The notes under the pieces were generated by a model that had not been told where the DNA came from, did no database searches, and saw only the letters and a program-made list of their open reading frames with translations. This document shows, piece by piece, positions 8,911 through 16,347 of a DNA stretch of 64,000 bases; position 1 is the stretch's first letter, and each line of letters opens with the position of its first letter. The position numbers and the translations under genes were made by a program. Source of the stretch: Caulobacter sp. 73W (lineage in GTDB: Bacteria > Pseudomonadota > Alphaproteobacteria > Caulobacterales > Caulobacteraceae); the NCBI RefSeq assembly GCF_041021955.1, contig NZ_CP158375.1, positions 1,240,001 through 1,304,000 on the forward strand, written 5' to 3'.

Positions 8911-9566
8911 TCGTCCCAACCCTGGAAGGCCGCCGCGCCTTCATCCTGGAAAACACGCGCCTGCAAGCGCCGCCGCACGCGCTCGAACTGGTCCTGCATC
9001 TGGCGGACGAGATCACGCCCCTGTGGCGGATGACCGAGGAAGCGCTGGAGGAAATCGGCCTGCCGCCGCCGTTCTGGGCCTTCGCCTGGGCGGGCGGGCA
9101 GGCCCTGGCGCGCTATGTGCTGGATCATCCGGAGCTGGTGCGCGGCAAGACGGTGGTCGACTTCGCCACCGGCTCGGGCCTGGTGGCCATCGCCGCCATG
9201 AAGGCAGGCGCGGCGCGGGTCATCGCCACCGACATCGACGTGTTCTGCGAGGCGGCGGTGAGCCTGAACGCCGAAGCCAACAGGGTCGTGGTGGACTTCA
9301 CCGACCGCAACCTGCTGGACGACGCGCCGCCGCAGGCCGAGGTCTTCCTGGCGGGGGACGTGGCCTATGAGAAGCCCATGGCCGAGAAGGTCCTGGCCTG
9401 GCTGGGGACGGCGCGGGACGGCGGGGCGAAGGTGCTGATCGGCGATCCGGGGCGGACCTATTTCCCCAAGAGCGGCCTGGAGAAGCTGGCCGAGTATCAG
9501 GTGCCCACAACGCGGGAGCTGGAGGACCTGGCGGTGAAGAAGACGTCCGTCTGGACTCTGCCTTGA
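8907..9566 (+). CDS. ETF beta-subunit lysine methyltransferase-like (METTL20/ETFBKMT family)
   Basis: Class I SAM-dependent methyltransferase, 219 residues. PPFWAFAWAGGQALARYVLD, the SAM loop DFATGSGLVAIAA and LIGDPGRTYFP match what I know of human METTL20 and its alphaproteobacterial relatives, which trimethylate lysines on the electron-transfer-flavoprotein beta subunit. GTG at 8907 overlaps the desaturase stop (GTGA). An annotation as PrmA/nicotinamide N-methyltransferase-like would be the usual alternative; the LIGDPGR motif favours the ETFB enzyme. Confidence 0.85.
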   Translation: MIVPTLEGRRAFILENTRLQAPPHALELVLHLADEITPLWRMTEEALEEIGLPPPFWAFAWAGGQALARYVLDHPELVRGKTVVDFATGSGLVAIAAMKAGAARVIATDIDVFCEAAVSLNAEANRVVVDFTDRNLLDDAPPQAEVFLAGDVAYEKPMAEKVLAWLGTARDGGAKVLIGDPGRTYFPKSGLEKLAEYQVPTTRELEDLAVKKTSVWTLP

Positions 9567-9610
9567 GCGGCGACTAGAACATTTGAAGAACATTTTCGGA
9601 GGAACGAGCA

Positions 9611-9949
9611 ATGCGTGAAGACGGCAAGATCGACTATGTGGAGCTGCCGGGCGGCGCGCTGCCGGCGACCAAGGACTTCTACGGCAAGGCCTTCGGCTGG
9701 ACCTTCACCGACTACGGCCCAGAGTACGCCGCCTTCGACCAGGGCGTGGACGGCGGCTTCGACGCTCAGAAGGAAGCCGTGACCCAGCCGCTGGTGATCC
9801 TGTTCGCCCATGACCTGGAGGCCATGGCCGACAAGGTGACGGCGGCCGGCGGGACCATCGTGCAGCCGATCTTCAGCTTTCCCGGCGGGCGGCGCTTCCA
9901 CTTCCGCGACCCGGCCGGCAACGCGCTTGGAGTGTGGTCGGACAAGTAG
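9611..9949 (+). CDS. VOC (glyoxalase/bleomycin-resistance fold) family protein
   Basis: A 112-residue single vicinal-oxygen-chelate domain: N-terminal IDYVELPGGALPATKDFYGKAFGW and C-terminal FHFRDPAGNALGVWS are the two usual half-motifs. Such proteins often dimerise and bind metal, but the substrate is unknown here. A good Shine-Dalgarno (GGAGGAA) precedes the ATG. It stands between the methyltransferase and creS with its own 44-bp leader. Confidence 0.85.
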   Translation: MREDGKIDYVELPGGALPATKDFYGKAFGWTFTDYGPEYAAFDQGVDGGFDAQKEAVTQPLVILFAHDLEAMADKVTAAGGTIVQPIFSFPGGRRFHFRDPAGNALGVWSDK

Positions 9950-9962
9950 CCGCAGCCACCTC

Positions 9963-10058
9963 TTAACCGCACTTCCGTATCGACAAGACTTCCCCCGCGT
10001 GGCTAGGCTGTTAACCGGCCGGAAATGATTCCGGGTGACCGCGCGGGGCGCGCGAATC
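9963..10058 (+). promoter_or_regulatory. Putative creS control region: palindrome, TTAACC half-sites, GANTC sites
   Basis: The gap before creS holds two TTAACC hexamers (9963-9968 and 10011-10016), which resemble CtrA half-sites. It also has a perfect inverted repeat CCGGAA-atga-TTCCGG (10019-10034) and two GANTC sites (10027-10031 and 10054-10058), the target of the CcrM cell-cycle methylase in Caulobacter. The half-sites are not spaced like a full TTAA-N7-TTAA CtrA box, so regulator identity is inference. Confidence 0.4.
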
Positions 10059-10098
10059 ACACTGATCGATGCGCCGCGGGCTGCGGCGGGGGACTGGA

Positions 10099-11460
10099 AT
10101 GCGACTGCTTTCAAAGTCTGCGCGTGGCGGCAAGAACGTCACGCGTATCGAGGCTGGCCTGGATCGTGAACCGGAGGCCGACGGCTCCGACCGCCTGGTC
10201 GAAGCCACCCAGGCCATCGGCCTGCGCTATGAATCCATTCATGGCGGGCTGGACGGCATCGAGCGGGTCATGGAGCACCTGCGCGCCATCGAGCCGCTGC
10301 TGGCCGAAGTCCGCAAGCCGGTCACCGAAGAATTCGAGGCGCGCCGCGCCGAACACGCCGAGCTGCTGAGCCTGCGCACCGCGCACGACGCCGCGCTCGA
10401 CAACATCGACGACCTGCAGGGCCGCGAGCGCGACCTGTCGGCCCGTCTGGCCGGCTCCGAAGCCAACTTCGGCGAATCCGAAGCCATCCGCCAATCTCAG
10501 GAATCGCAGCTCGAGGAAAACGCCCTCGAGCTGGACCGCCTGCGCAACCAGCTGCTGCAGACCGAACTGCGCGCCGGCTCGCTGGACGCGTCCCTGCGCG
10601 ACGTCTCGGCCCGCGCCGAGCACCTCGACCAGGACTGCGCCGCCCTGCGCAACCAGGCCCAGGAAAGCGAAGCCCGCCGCAACGAGGCGGAAAACGCGCT
10701 GGCCCGCGCCACCCAGGACTTCAGCCTCGCCAGCGAGGAGAACGGCGTCCTGAAGAAGCGTCTGGACTACGCCAATGGCGAAGTCTCGCGCCTGGCCCGC
10801 GTCGAAGCCGAGCTGGAGACCCAGATCGCTTCGGAACGCGCCCGCAGCCTGGCCGACCAGACCGAAGCCACCCGCAACATCCGCGCCCTGGAAGGCCAGG
10901 TCGAAGCCGCCCGCTCCGACGCCGCCGCCCTGCAGGCGCGCTTCGAGACCGCCGTCGTCCGCGCCGACAAGCTGGAGGAACTGAACACCCAGCTGTCGCA
11001 ACGCCTCGGCGAGATCGGCGCCGCCCACCAGACCGCCGAACGTCGCGCCAGCGAGCTGCAGGTGGCCGTGGACCGCGCCCAGGAACGCATCCGCAGCCTG
11101 GAAGAAGAGGCCGACGCCTTGCGTCACCGCCACGCTTCGCTCGACACCGCCCGCGCGGCGGCCATCGAGCGGGCCGACCAGCTGGCCAAGACCGTCCAGG
11201 CTCAGGAAAAGGCGCTCAAGCGCGGCGAGGAACGCGCCGCTCAACTGCGCGCCCGCTTCGAGACCCTGCAAGCCGCTCAGGACCAGGCGCAACGCGATCA
11301 CGCCGAGCGCGCCACCGAAATGCAGTCGGAGCTGGAGCGCATCCGCGCCGAGGCCGCCGTCAACAGCGGCGCGCTGGAATCGGCTCGCCGCGACCGCGCC
11401 CGCCTGCAGATGGCCCTGCTGGGCGGCGGCGACCAGGACGACGACCGCGCAGCCGGCTGA
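10099..11460 (+). CDS. creS: Crescentin-like intermediate-filament coiled-coil protein
   Basis: A 453-residue protein that is almost wholly alpha-helical coiled coil: heptad-rich, Ala/Glu/Arg/Leu-rich from about residue 80 to 440, with few breaks. It begins MRLLSKSARGGKN, close to the N-terminus I recall for Caulobacter crescentin, whose basic start is needed for membrane attachment and function. Its length fits crescentin (457 aa in C. crescentus as I recall). Crescentin forms a filament along the inner curve and bends the cell. An earlier in-frame ATG exists at 10069, but 10099 gives the crescentin start. A generic coiled-coil protein remains possible. Confidence 0.8.
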   Translation: MRLLSKSARGGKNVTRIEAGLDREPEADGSDRLVEATQAIGLRYESIHGGLDGIERVMEHLRAIEPLLAEVRKPVTEEFEARRAEHAELLSLRTAHDAALDNIDDLQGRERDLSARLAGSEANFGESEAIRQSQESQLEENALELDRLRNQLLQTELRAGSLDASLRDVSARAEHLDQDCAALRNQAQESEARRNEAENALARATQDFSLASEENGVLKKRLDYANGEVSRLARVEAELETQIASERARSLADQTEATRNIRALEGQVEAARSDAAALQARFETAVVRADKLEELNTQLSQRLGEIGAAHQTAERRASELQVAVDRAQERIRSLEEEADALRHRHASLDTARAAAIERADQLAKTVQAQEKALKRGEERAAQLRARFETLQAAQDQAQRDHAERATEMQSELERIRAEAAVNSGALESARRDRARLQMALLGGGDQDDDRAAG

Positions 11461-11481
11461 TTTCCGGCGGCCTGAAGCCGC

Positions 11482-11796
11482 ATGATCGACCGCCGCACAT
11501 GGTTGTGGATCGCCGTCGCCGCGACGGTTCTCCTGGCCATTGCGGCGGTCTTTTCACGTCGGCAGACCACCTTCGAAGAGGCCGAGGTCCTGGCCCGGCG
11601 CTACGCCGCCAGCGCGGCCAACACCTGCTCGCAGGACCGCCTCGGCGGCCGGTTCAAGATCGGCAAGCCCGACTACACGGCCATGGCCGGCGGCTGGATC
11701 TTCGACTTCCCCATCGGACGCGGCCATGTGGGCGTCGTGGTCTTCGAGACCCGGCGCGCGCAGTACGTTGGCGTGGATTGCGGGGAGCGGGTCTAA
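11482..11796 (+). CDS. Hypothetical small membrane-anchored protein
   Basis: A 104-residue product with one N-terminal transmembrane helix (WLWIAVAATVLLAIAAVF) and a soluble C-terminal part of about 80 residues. That part contains TCSQDRLGG, GGWIFDFPIGRGHVGVVVF and a Cys near the end (VDCGERV), suggesting a small periplasmic beta-rich domain, perhaps with a disulfide. I do not recognise the family. It starts 21 bp after creS and may be co-transcribed with it. Confidence 0.65.
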   Translation: MIDRRTWLWIAVAATVLLAIAAVFSRRQTTFEEAEVLARRYAASAANTCSQDRLGGRFKIGKPDYTAMAGGWIFDFPIGRGHVGVVVFETRRAQYVGVDCGERV

Positions 11797-11806
11797 CTTT
11801 GAAAGC

Positions 11807-11895
11807 CCGCTCACCCCGGCGAAGGCCGGGCCCCAGGTGAAACCCTGCTGAGGCTCTGGATGAATCTGGTTCCCGGCCTTCGCCGGGATGAGCGG
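11807..11895. repeat. Inverted repeat with 30-bp arms (intergenic palindromic element)
   Basis: Arms 11807-11836 and 11866-11895 match at 27 of 30 positions when one is reverse-complemented. The core is CCCGGCGAAGGCCGGG and its mirror, separated by 29 bp. It has the look of the abundant intergenic palindromes of Caulobacter genomes. It follows the small membrane protein gene and may act as a transcript end. Confidence 0.8.
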
Positions 11896-11924
11896 TTGAG
11901 AGGTTGAGCGCAGTCAGCGCCCCC

Positions 11925-11981
11925 TCCGTCTCGTCGCTGCGCGCCGATCCACCTCCCCGGTTTCACGGGGCAGGAGAAGAG
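11925..11981. repeat. Partial copy of the CCCCCTCC / GGGGxAGGAG intergenic element
   Basis: CGCCCCCTCC at the start and CACGGGGCAGGAGAAG at the end resemble the right half of the palindrome at 4921-5085. The left half is missing. It sits directly beside the 30-bp-arm element and just past the murI stop. Confidence 0.4.
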
Positions 11982-11984
11982 ATT

Positions 11985-12836
11985 TTAAGCCGCCTCGAAG
12001 CTCAGGGGGCCACCCCAGAAGCTTTCGACGAGGGCGTTCTGAGGGCCGGGCTTGCCGGTGGTCAGGAAGCGGCGGTGGCTGCTGGAGCCGGGGTTCAGCT
12101 CCGGATGGCGGGCGAGGTAGCGTTCAAGCGCATCGGCCGTGGCGATCGGCTGGTGGATCAGCGGCGTGCCCGGCGGCAGGGCCGCGCGGAACAGGTCGGC
12201 GACGATCTCGTAGTGGGTGCAGCCCAGGATCGCCCGGTCCGGCGCGCGGCCGATACGGCGGGTCAGGGCGGCGACGCGCTCCTCGATCTCCTTGGCCAGC
12301 TCGACCACCCCGGCATTGCCCTCGATCAGGGGCACCAGGTTGGGACAGGCCTCGGAGAACACCGCCACGTCCTGGCGGCGCTTGTCGATCTCGATCTCGT
12401 ACACCCGGCTGTTGGTGGTGCCCTGGGTAGAGAAGACGCCGAGGATGTCGAGCTTCTCGATCTTTTCCCCGCGCCGCTCGGCCTCGTGCTCCCACGGCAA
12501 GCCGGTGGCGGCCTCGATGGTCGGGACGATGATGCCCAGCACGTTCAGCGGCTTGCCCTTGGACTTGCGGTAGCCGGGCAGCCAGGTCTGCTGCAGGCGG
12601 CGAAGGGCGATGGCGCTGGCGGTGTTGCAGGCCAGGACCACCAGGTCCGCGCCGGCGTCGAACAGGCGCTCGCACCCGGCGCGCGTCAGGTCGACGATCT
12701 CCTCGCCCGCGCGGCCGCCATAGGGGGCGTTCGCCTGGTCGGCAAGATAGATGAAGTCGGCGGCCGGAAGCCGCTCCACGAGGGCGCGATGGACCGTCAG
12801 GCCGCCTACGCCGGAATCGAACACGCCGATGGTCAT
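11985..12836 (-). CDS. murI: Glutamate racemase (peptidoglycan precursor synthesis)
   Basis: Converts L- to D-glutamate for cell-wall peptidoglycan. The 283-residue protein starts MTIGVFDSGVGGLTV and carries the two catalytic cysteines, in LACNTASA (about residue 70) and LGCTHYE (about 205), plus PYGGR, all diagnostic. The length fits MurI. It is transcribed away from the M3 peptidase gene, so the 135 bp between them probably hold both promoters. Confidence 0.95.
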   Translation of the reverse strand: MTIGVFDSGVGGLTVHRALVERLPAADFIYLADQANAPYGGRAGEEIVDLTRAGCERLFDAGADLVVLACNTASAIALRRLQQTWLPGYRKSKGKPLNVLGIIVPTIEAATGLPWEHEAERRGEKIEKLDILGVFSTQGTTNSRVYEIEIDKRRQDVAVFSEACPNLVPLIEGNAGVVELAKEIEERVAALTRRIGRAPDRAILGCTHYEIVADLFRAALPPGTPLIHQPIATADALERYLARHPELNPGSSSHRRFLTTGKPGPQNALVESFWGGPLSFEAA

Positions 12837-12971
12837 GAGACGGATTTAGACCCGCCCCGAGGCGCCGTCCATGCGCGGTTTAGAGCGACCGATGTTTCAT
12901 TACAGGTGCGTAATATGACACGGCCCTCAAGAGGTCTAAGGTCCGCTCCATCGAAATCTGGAGACCCGACC

Positions 12972-15095
12972 TTGCAGCGTCGAACCTTCCTGGCGGCCAC
13001 CGCCGCCACCGGCCTCGCGGCCGCCATGGCCCCCACCCTGTCCATGGCCCAGACCAACCCCTTGACCCAGAAATGGACCGGCCCGTACGGCGGCGTCCCC
13101 GCCTTCGACAAGGCCAAGGTCTCGGACGTGAAGGCCGCCCTCGAAATCGGCATGGCCGAGAACCTGAAGGAGATCGACGCGATCACGGCCCAGACCGCCG
13201 CGCCGACCTTCGACAACACCATCGTCCCGCTTGAGGACGCCGGCCGCACCCTGAGCGACGTCTTCACCTACTGGGGTATCTGGGGCGGCAACATGAGCAC
13301 GCCGGAATTCCGCGCCGTGCAGCAGGAGATGAGCCCGGTCCTGGCCGCGTTCAACGACAAGATCAACCAGAACCCGGCGCTCTTCAAACGCGTCGAGGCG
13401 GTCTACAACTCGCCCGCCAAGGCCAAGCTGACGCCCGAGCAGCAGCGCGTGACCTGGCTGTACTACACCAACTTCGTGCGCTCCGGCGCCAAGCTGGACC
13501 AGGCCGCCAAGACCCGCATCGGCGAGATCAACAAGCGCCTGGCGAGCCTGTTTTCGACCTTCAGCAACAACCTGCTGGCGGACGAGGAGACCTATATCGA
13601 GCTGACCCAGGCCGACCTGGCCGGCCTGCCCGACAGCCTGAAGGCCGGCGCCGCCGCCTCGGCCAAGGATCGCGGCCTCGACGGCAAGTGGGTGATCGTC
13701 AACACCCGCTCCAGCGTCGATCCGTACCTGACCAACGCCACCAACCGCGCCATGCGCGAGAAGATCTGGCGCGCCTTCGTCAACCGCGGCGACAACGGCG
13801 ACGCGCACGACAACAACAAGATCATCACCGAGATCCTGAAGCTGCGCGTCGAGCGCGCCAAGCTGCTGGGCTACAAGACCCACGCCCACTGGCGCGTGGA
13901 GAACAGCATGGCCAAGACCCCCGAGGCGGCCATGGAGCTGATGGAGGCGGTGTGGAAGCCGGCCATCGCCCAGGTGGCCATCGACGTGGCCGCCATGCAG
14001 CAGATCGTCGACGCCGAGAAGGGCGGCTTCAAGATCGAGCCGTGGGACTACCGCTTCTACGAAGAGAAGGTCCGCAAGGCGAAGTACGACCTCGATATGA
14101 ACGAGGTGAAGCCGTACATGCAGATGGAGAAGCTGCGCGAGGGCATGTTCTGGGCCGCCGGCCAGCTCTACGGCTTCGAGTTCAAGCAGATCACCAACGT
14201 GCCGGTCTATCACCCCGACGTCCGCGTCTGGGAGGTGAACCGCGGCGGCAAGCTGGTCGGCCTGTGGTACTTCGATCCCTATGCCCGCCAGGGCAAGCGC
14301 TCGGGCGCCTGGATGAACGCCTATCGCGGCCAGGAGAAGTTCAAGGGCGACATCAAGACGATCGTCTCGAACAACTCCAACTTCATCAAGGGCGCACCCG
14401 GCGAGCCGGTGCTCATCTCGTGGGATGACGCCACCACCATGTTCCACGAGTTCGGTCACGCCTTGCACGGCCTGAACTCCGACGTGGTCTATCCGAGCGT
14501 GGCCGGCACCTCGGTGGCCCGCGACTATGTGGAGTTCCCCAGCCAGCTGAACGAACACTGGCTGCCGACCAAGGAAGTGCTGAGCAAGTTCGCCGTCCAC
14601 TACCAGACCGGCGAGCCGATCCCGCAGGCCCTGGTCGACAAGATCAAGGCCGCCGACAAGTTCGGCCAGGGCTTCGCGACGACCGAGTATCTGGCCTCGG
14701 CCCTGATCGACATGAAGCTGCACCTGGCCGGCGACGTGACCATCGATCCGGACGCCTTCGAGCGTGACGAGTTGGCCAAGCTGAAGATGCCGACCGAGCT
14801 GGTCATGCGTCACCGCACCCCGCAGTTCGGCCACGTCTTCTCGTCCGACGGCTATTCGGCCGGCTACTACAGCTATCTGTGGGCCGACACTATCACCGCC
14901 GACGTGGGCGAGGCGTTTCAAGAGGCGCCGGGCGGCTACTACGACAAGGGCGTCGCCAAGAAGCTGCACGACGACATCATGTCGAAGGGCAACTCCATCG
15001 ATCCGGCCCAGCAGTTCCGCAACTTCCGCGGCCGCGATCCAAAGATCGGCGCCCTGATGCGCGACCGGGGCTTCCCCGTTCCGCCGGGCGCGTAA
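12972..15095 (+). CDS. M3-family zinc metallopeptidase (peptidyl-dipeptidase Dcp-like), twin-arginine-like leader
   Basis: Thimet-oligopeptidase-type enzyme that trims short peptides, here probably exported. The zinc site HEFGHALHG lies near residue 490 and the downstream Glu is in VEFPSQLNEHW; the end SYLWADTITADVGEAF is typical of the family. I chose the TTG start at 12972 because GGAG sits 8 nt upstream and the product then begins MQRRTFLAATAATGLAAAM, a Tat-like signal with RR, a hydrophobic stretch and an AQ cleavage region. An in-frame ATG at 12915 lacks a ribosome-binding site. Length is 707 residues. Confidence 0.9.
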   Translation: MQRRTFLAATAATGLAAAMAPTLSMAQTNPLTQKWTGPYGGVPAFDKAKVSDVKAALEIGMAENLKEIDAITAQTAAPTFDNTIVPLEDAGRTLSDVFTYWGIWGGNMSTPEFRAVQQEMSPVLAAFNDKINQNPALFKRVEAVYNSPAKAKLTPEQQRVTWLYYTNFVRSGAKLDQAAKTRIGEINKRLASLFSTFSNNLLADEETYIELTQADLAGLPDSLKAGAAASAKDRGLDGKWVIVNTRSSVDPYLTNATNRAMREKIWRAFVNRGDNGDAHDNNKIITEILKLRVERAKLLGYKTHAHWRVENSMAKTPEAAMELMEAVWKPAIAQVAIDVAAMQQIVDAEKGGFKIEPWDYRFYEEKVRKAKYDLDMNEVKPYMQMEKLREGMFWAAGQLYGFEFKQITNVPVYHPDVRVWEVNRGGKLVGLWYFDPYARQGKRSGAWMNAYRGQEKFKGDIKTIVSNNSNFIKGAPGEPVLISWDDATTMFHEFGHALHGLNSDVVYPSVAGTSVARDYVEFPSQLNEHWLPTKEVLSKFAVHYQTGEPIPQALVDKIKAADKFGQGFATTEYLASALIDMKLHLAGDVTIDPDAFERDELAKLKMPTELVMRHRTPQFGHVFSSDGYSAGYYSYLWADTITADVGEAFQEAPGGYYDKGVAKKLHDDIMSKGNSIDPAQQFRNFRGRDPKIGALMRDRGFPVPPGA

Positions 15096-15113
15096 GAGAG
15101 CCTCTGAGACAAG

Positions 15114-15143
15114 AACGGCCGGGGAGCGATCCCCGGCCGTTTT
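15114..15143 (+). terminator. Rho-independent terminator of the M3 peptidase gene
   Basis: A 12-bp perfect stem (15114-15125 with 15130-15141), a 4-nt GCGA loop and TTTT at the end lie 19 bp after the stop codon. The loop region GGAGCGATCC is identical to that of the terminator after rplS. Confidence 0.88.
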
Positions 15144-15164
15144 CAGTTCTGAGCGCCGATCCGC

Positions 15165-15581
15165 CTAGGCCTGCGCCACGGCCGGCGCCTTCCAGTTGCG
15201 GGCCAGGGCGAGGAAGACCGCCCCGGCGAAGAAGAAGAAGCCGAGTATCACGCTGGGCGGGCCGACCATGTAGAGGCCCATCATCAGCTGTTTCGAGGCC
15301 GCCGAACCGGACAGGTAGAGGTAGAGCACCGTGGTCATGCAGATGACCCCGATGTTGGTGAAGACGTAGTTGGCCGCCGCCAGCCAGTTGGGCGTGCGAC
15401 GCCCCATCACCGCGTAGAACAGCCCCATAAGGGCCTGGCTGACCCAGCCGATCAGGTTGAGGTGGGCGTGGGCGCTGTAGGTCTCGTGATGGTGGGTCAG
15501 GCTCATGGCCATGCCCCACAGCACCCCGATCAGGATGTAGACGGTCGCCGTGGCGAAGAAGACGTAGGGCCAGCGGTTCAT
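15165..15581 (-). CDS. Small four-helix membrane protein resembling part of haem-copper oxidase/NorB subunit I
   Basis: A 138-residue integral membrane protein with about four hydrophobic helices. HHHETYSAHAHLNLIGWV recalls the haem-ligand helix of nitric-oxide-reductase and cbb3-type oxidase subunit I, and LMGLFYAVMGRR follows as in NorB-like proteins. The full oxidase subunit has 12 or more helices, so this is either a stand-alone mini family or a shortened relative. It probably binds metal or haem through the His cluster, but this is inference. Its ATG overlaps the GST stop (ATGA), so the two are co-translated. Confidence 0.7.
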   Translation of the reverse strand: MNRWPYVFFATATVYILIGVLWGMAMSLTHHHETYSAHAHLNLIGWVSQALMGLFYAVMGRRTPNWLAAANYVFTNIGVICMTTVLYLYLSGSAASKQLMMGLYMVGPPSVILGFFFFAGAVFLALARNWKAPAVAQA

Positions 15582-16249
15582 GCGGCGGCTCCCTGCATCT
15601 CGGCGGCGCGCTGGGCGAGCCAGGCGTTGAACGGCGCGTAGGCCGGGGCGAAGCCCGGGCGGGCGCGCATGCGCTGCATCCAGGCGGCGACGTTGGGCCA
15701 GGGCGACAGGTCGAAGCCGCCCGCCTCGCCAAAGCTGACGAAGGTCGCGCCCAGATAGTCGGCGATGGTGATCTGGTCGCCGCATACGAAGTCCCGGTCG
15801 GCCAGCATGGTGTCGTTCAGCACCGTCATCCAGCGGGCGGAACGCGTGCGGCCGTAGGTGACCAGGGCCTCGACGCCGGCGGGGTCGAGCCCTTCCGGCG
15901 GCATGACGGCGACATAGACGCCGAACACGCACAGGTCCTTGTGCAGGTTGGTGGCGAACCAATCCATGGTCTCGTTGATCCGGGCGCGGGCCTGGATCTC
16001 GACCGGATAGGCCGGCGAGGCGGCGCGGTCGGCCAGGTACTTGAGGATCGCCGAGCTTTCGCCCAGGCCGAAGTCGCCATCGACCAGATACGGCACGATG
16101 CCGTTCGGATTGACCCGCAGATAGTCGGGATGCTGGGCGCCGCCCGACATCATGTCGATGTGGACGATTTCGAGGTTGATCCCGGCCTCGGCGGCGAAAT
16201 GCAGCACCGGCCGCGAAGTGGTGGAGATCGGATCGCTATAGAGTTTCAT
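15578..16249 (-). CDS. Glutathione S-transferase family protein
   Basis: Soluble GST, 223 residues. The N-terminal thioredoxin-like domain starts MKLYSDPISTTSRPVL, has NPNGIVPYL with the cis-Pro and ESSAILKYLADR for glutathione binding; the C-terminal helical domain has ITIADYLGATF, the usual N-capping box. It is the first gene of a two-gene operon with the mini membrane protein and is divergent from a LysR regulator 98 bp away, which is a likely controller. Confidence 0.9.
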   Translation of the reverse strand: MKLYSDPISTTSRPVLHFAAEAGINLEIVHIDMMSGGAQHPDYLRVNPNGIVPYLVDGDFGLGESSAILKYLADRAASPAYPVEIQARARINETMDWFATNLHKDLCVFGVYVAVMPPEGLDPAGVEALVTYGRTRSARWMTVLNDTMLADRDFVCGDQITIADYLGATFVSFGEAGGFDLSPWPNVAAWMQRMRARPGFAPAYAPFNAWLAQRAAEMQGAAA

Positions 16250-16347
16250 GATGTGCCCCTGACAGGCGGGGCGAAATAACGGCGCCCGTCGAACGCCGCA
16301 ATGTCAGCTGTTGCATGGCTGTTATGCGTTTGTGCAGAATAGCGCAC

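Noticed and set aside
11904..12914. Plus-strand extension of the M3 peptidase frame across murI
   Set aside because: It is antisense to a clear MurI and carries no domain; the true start is at 12972 with a ribosome-binding site.
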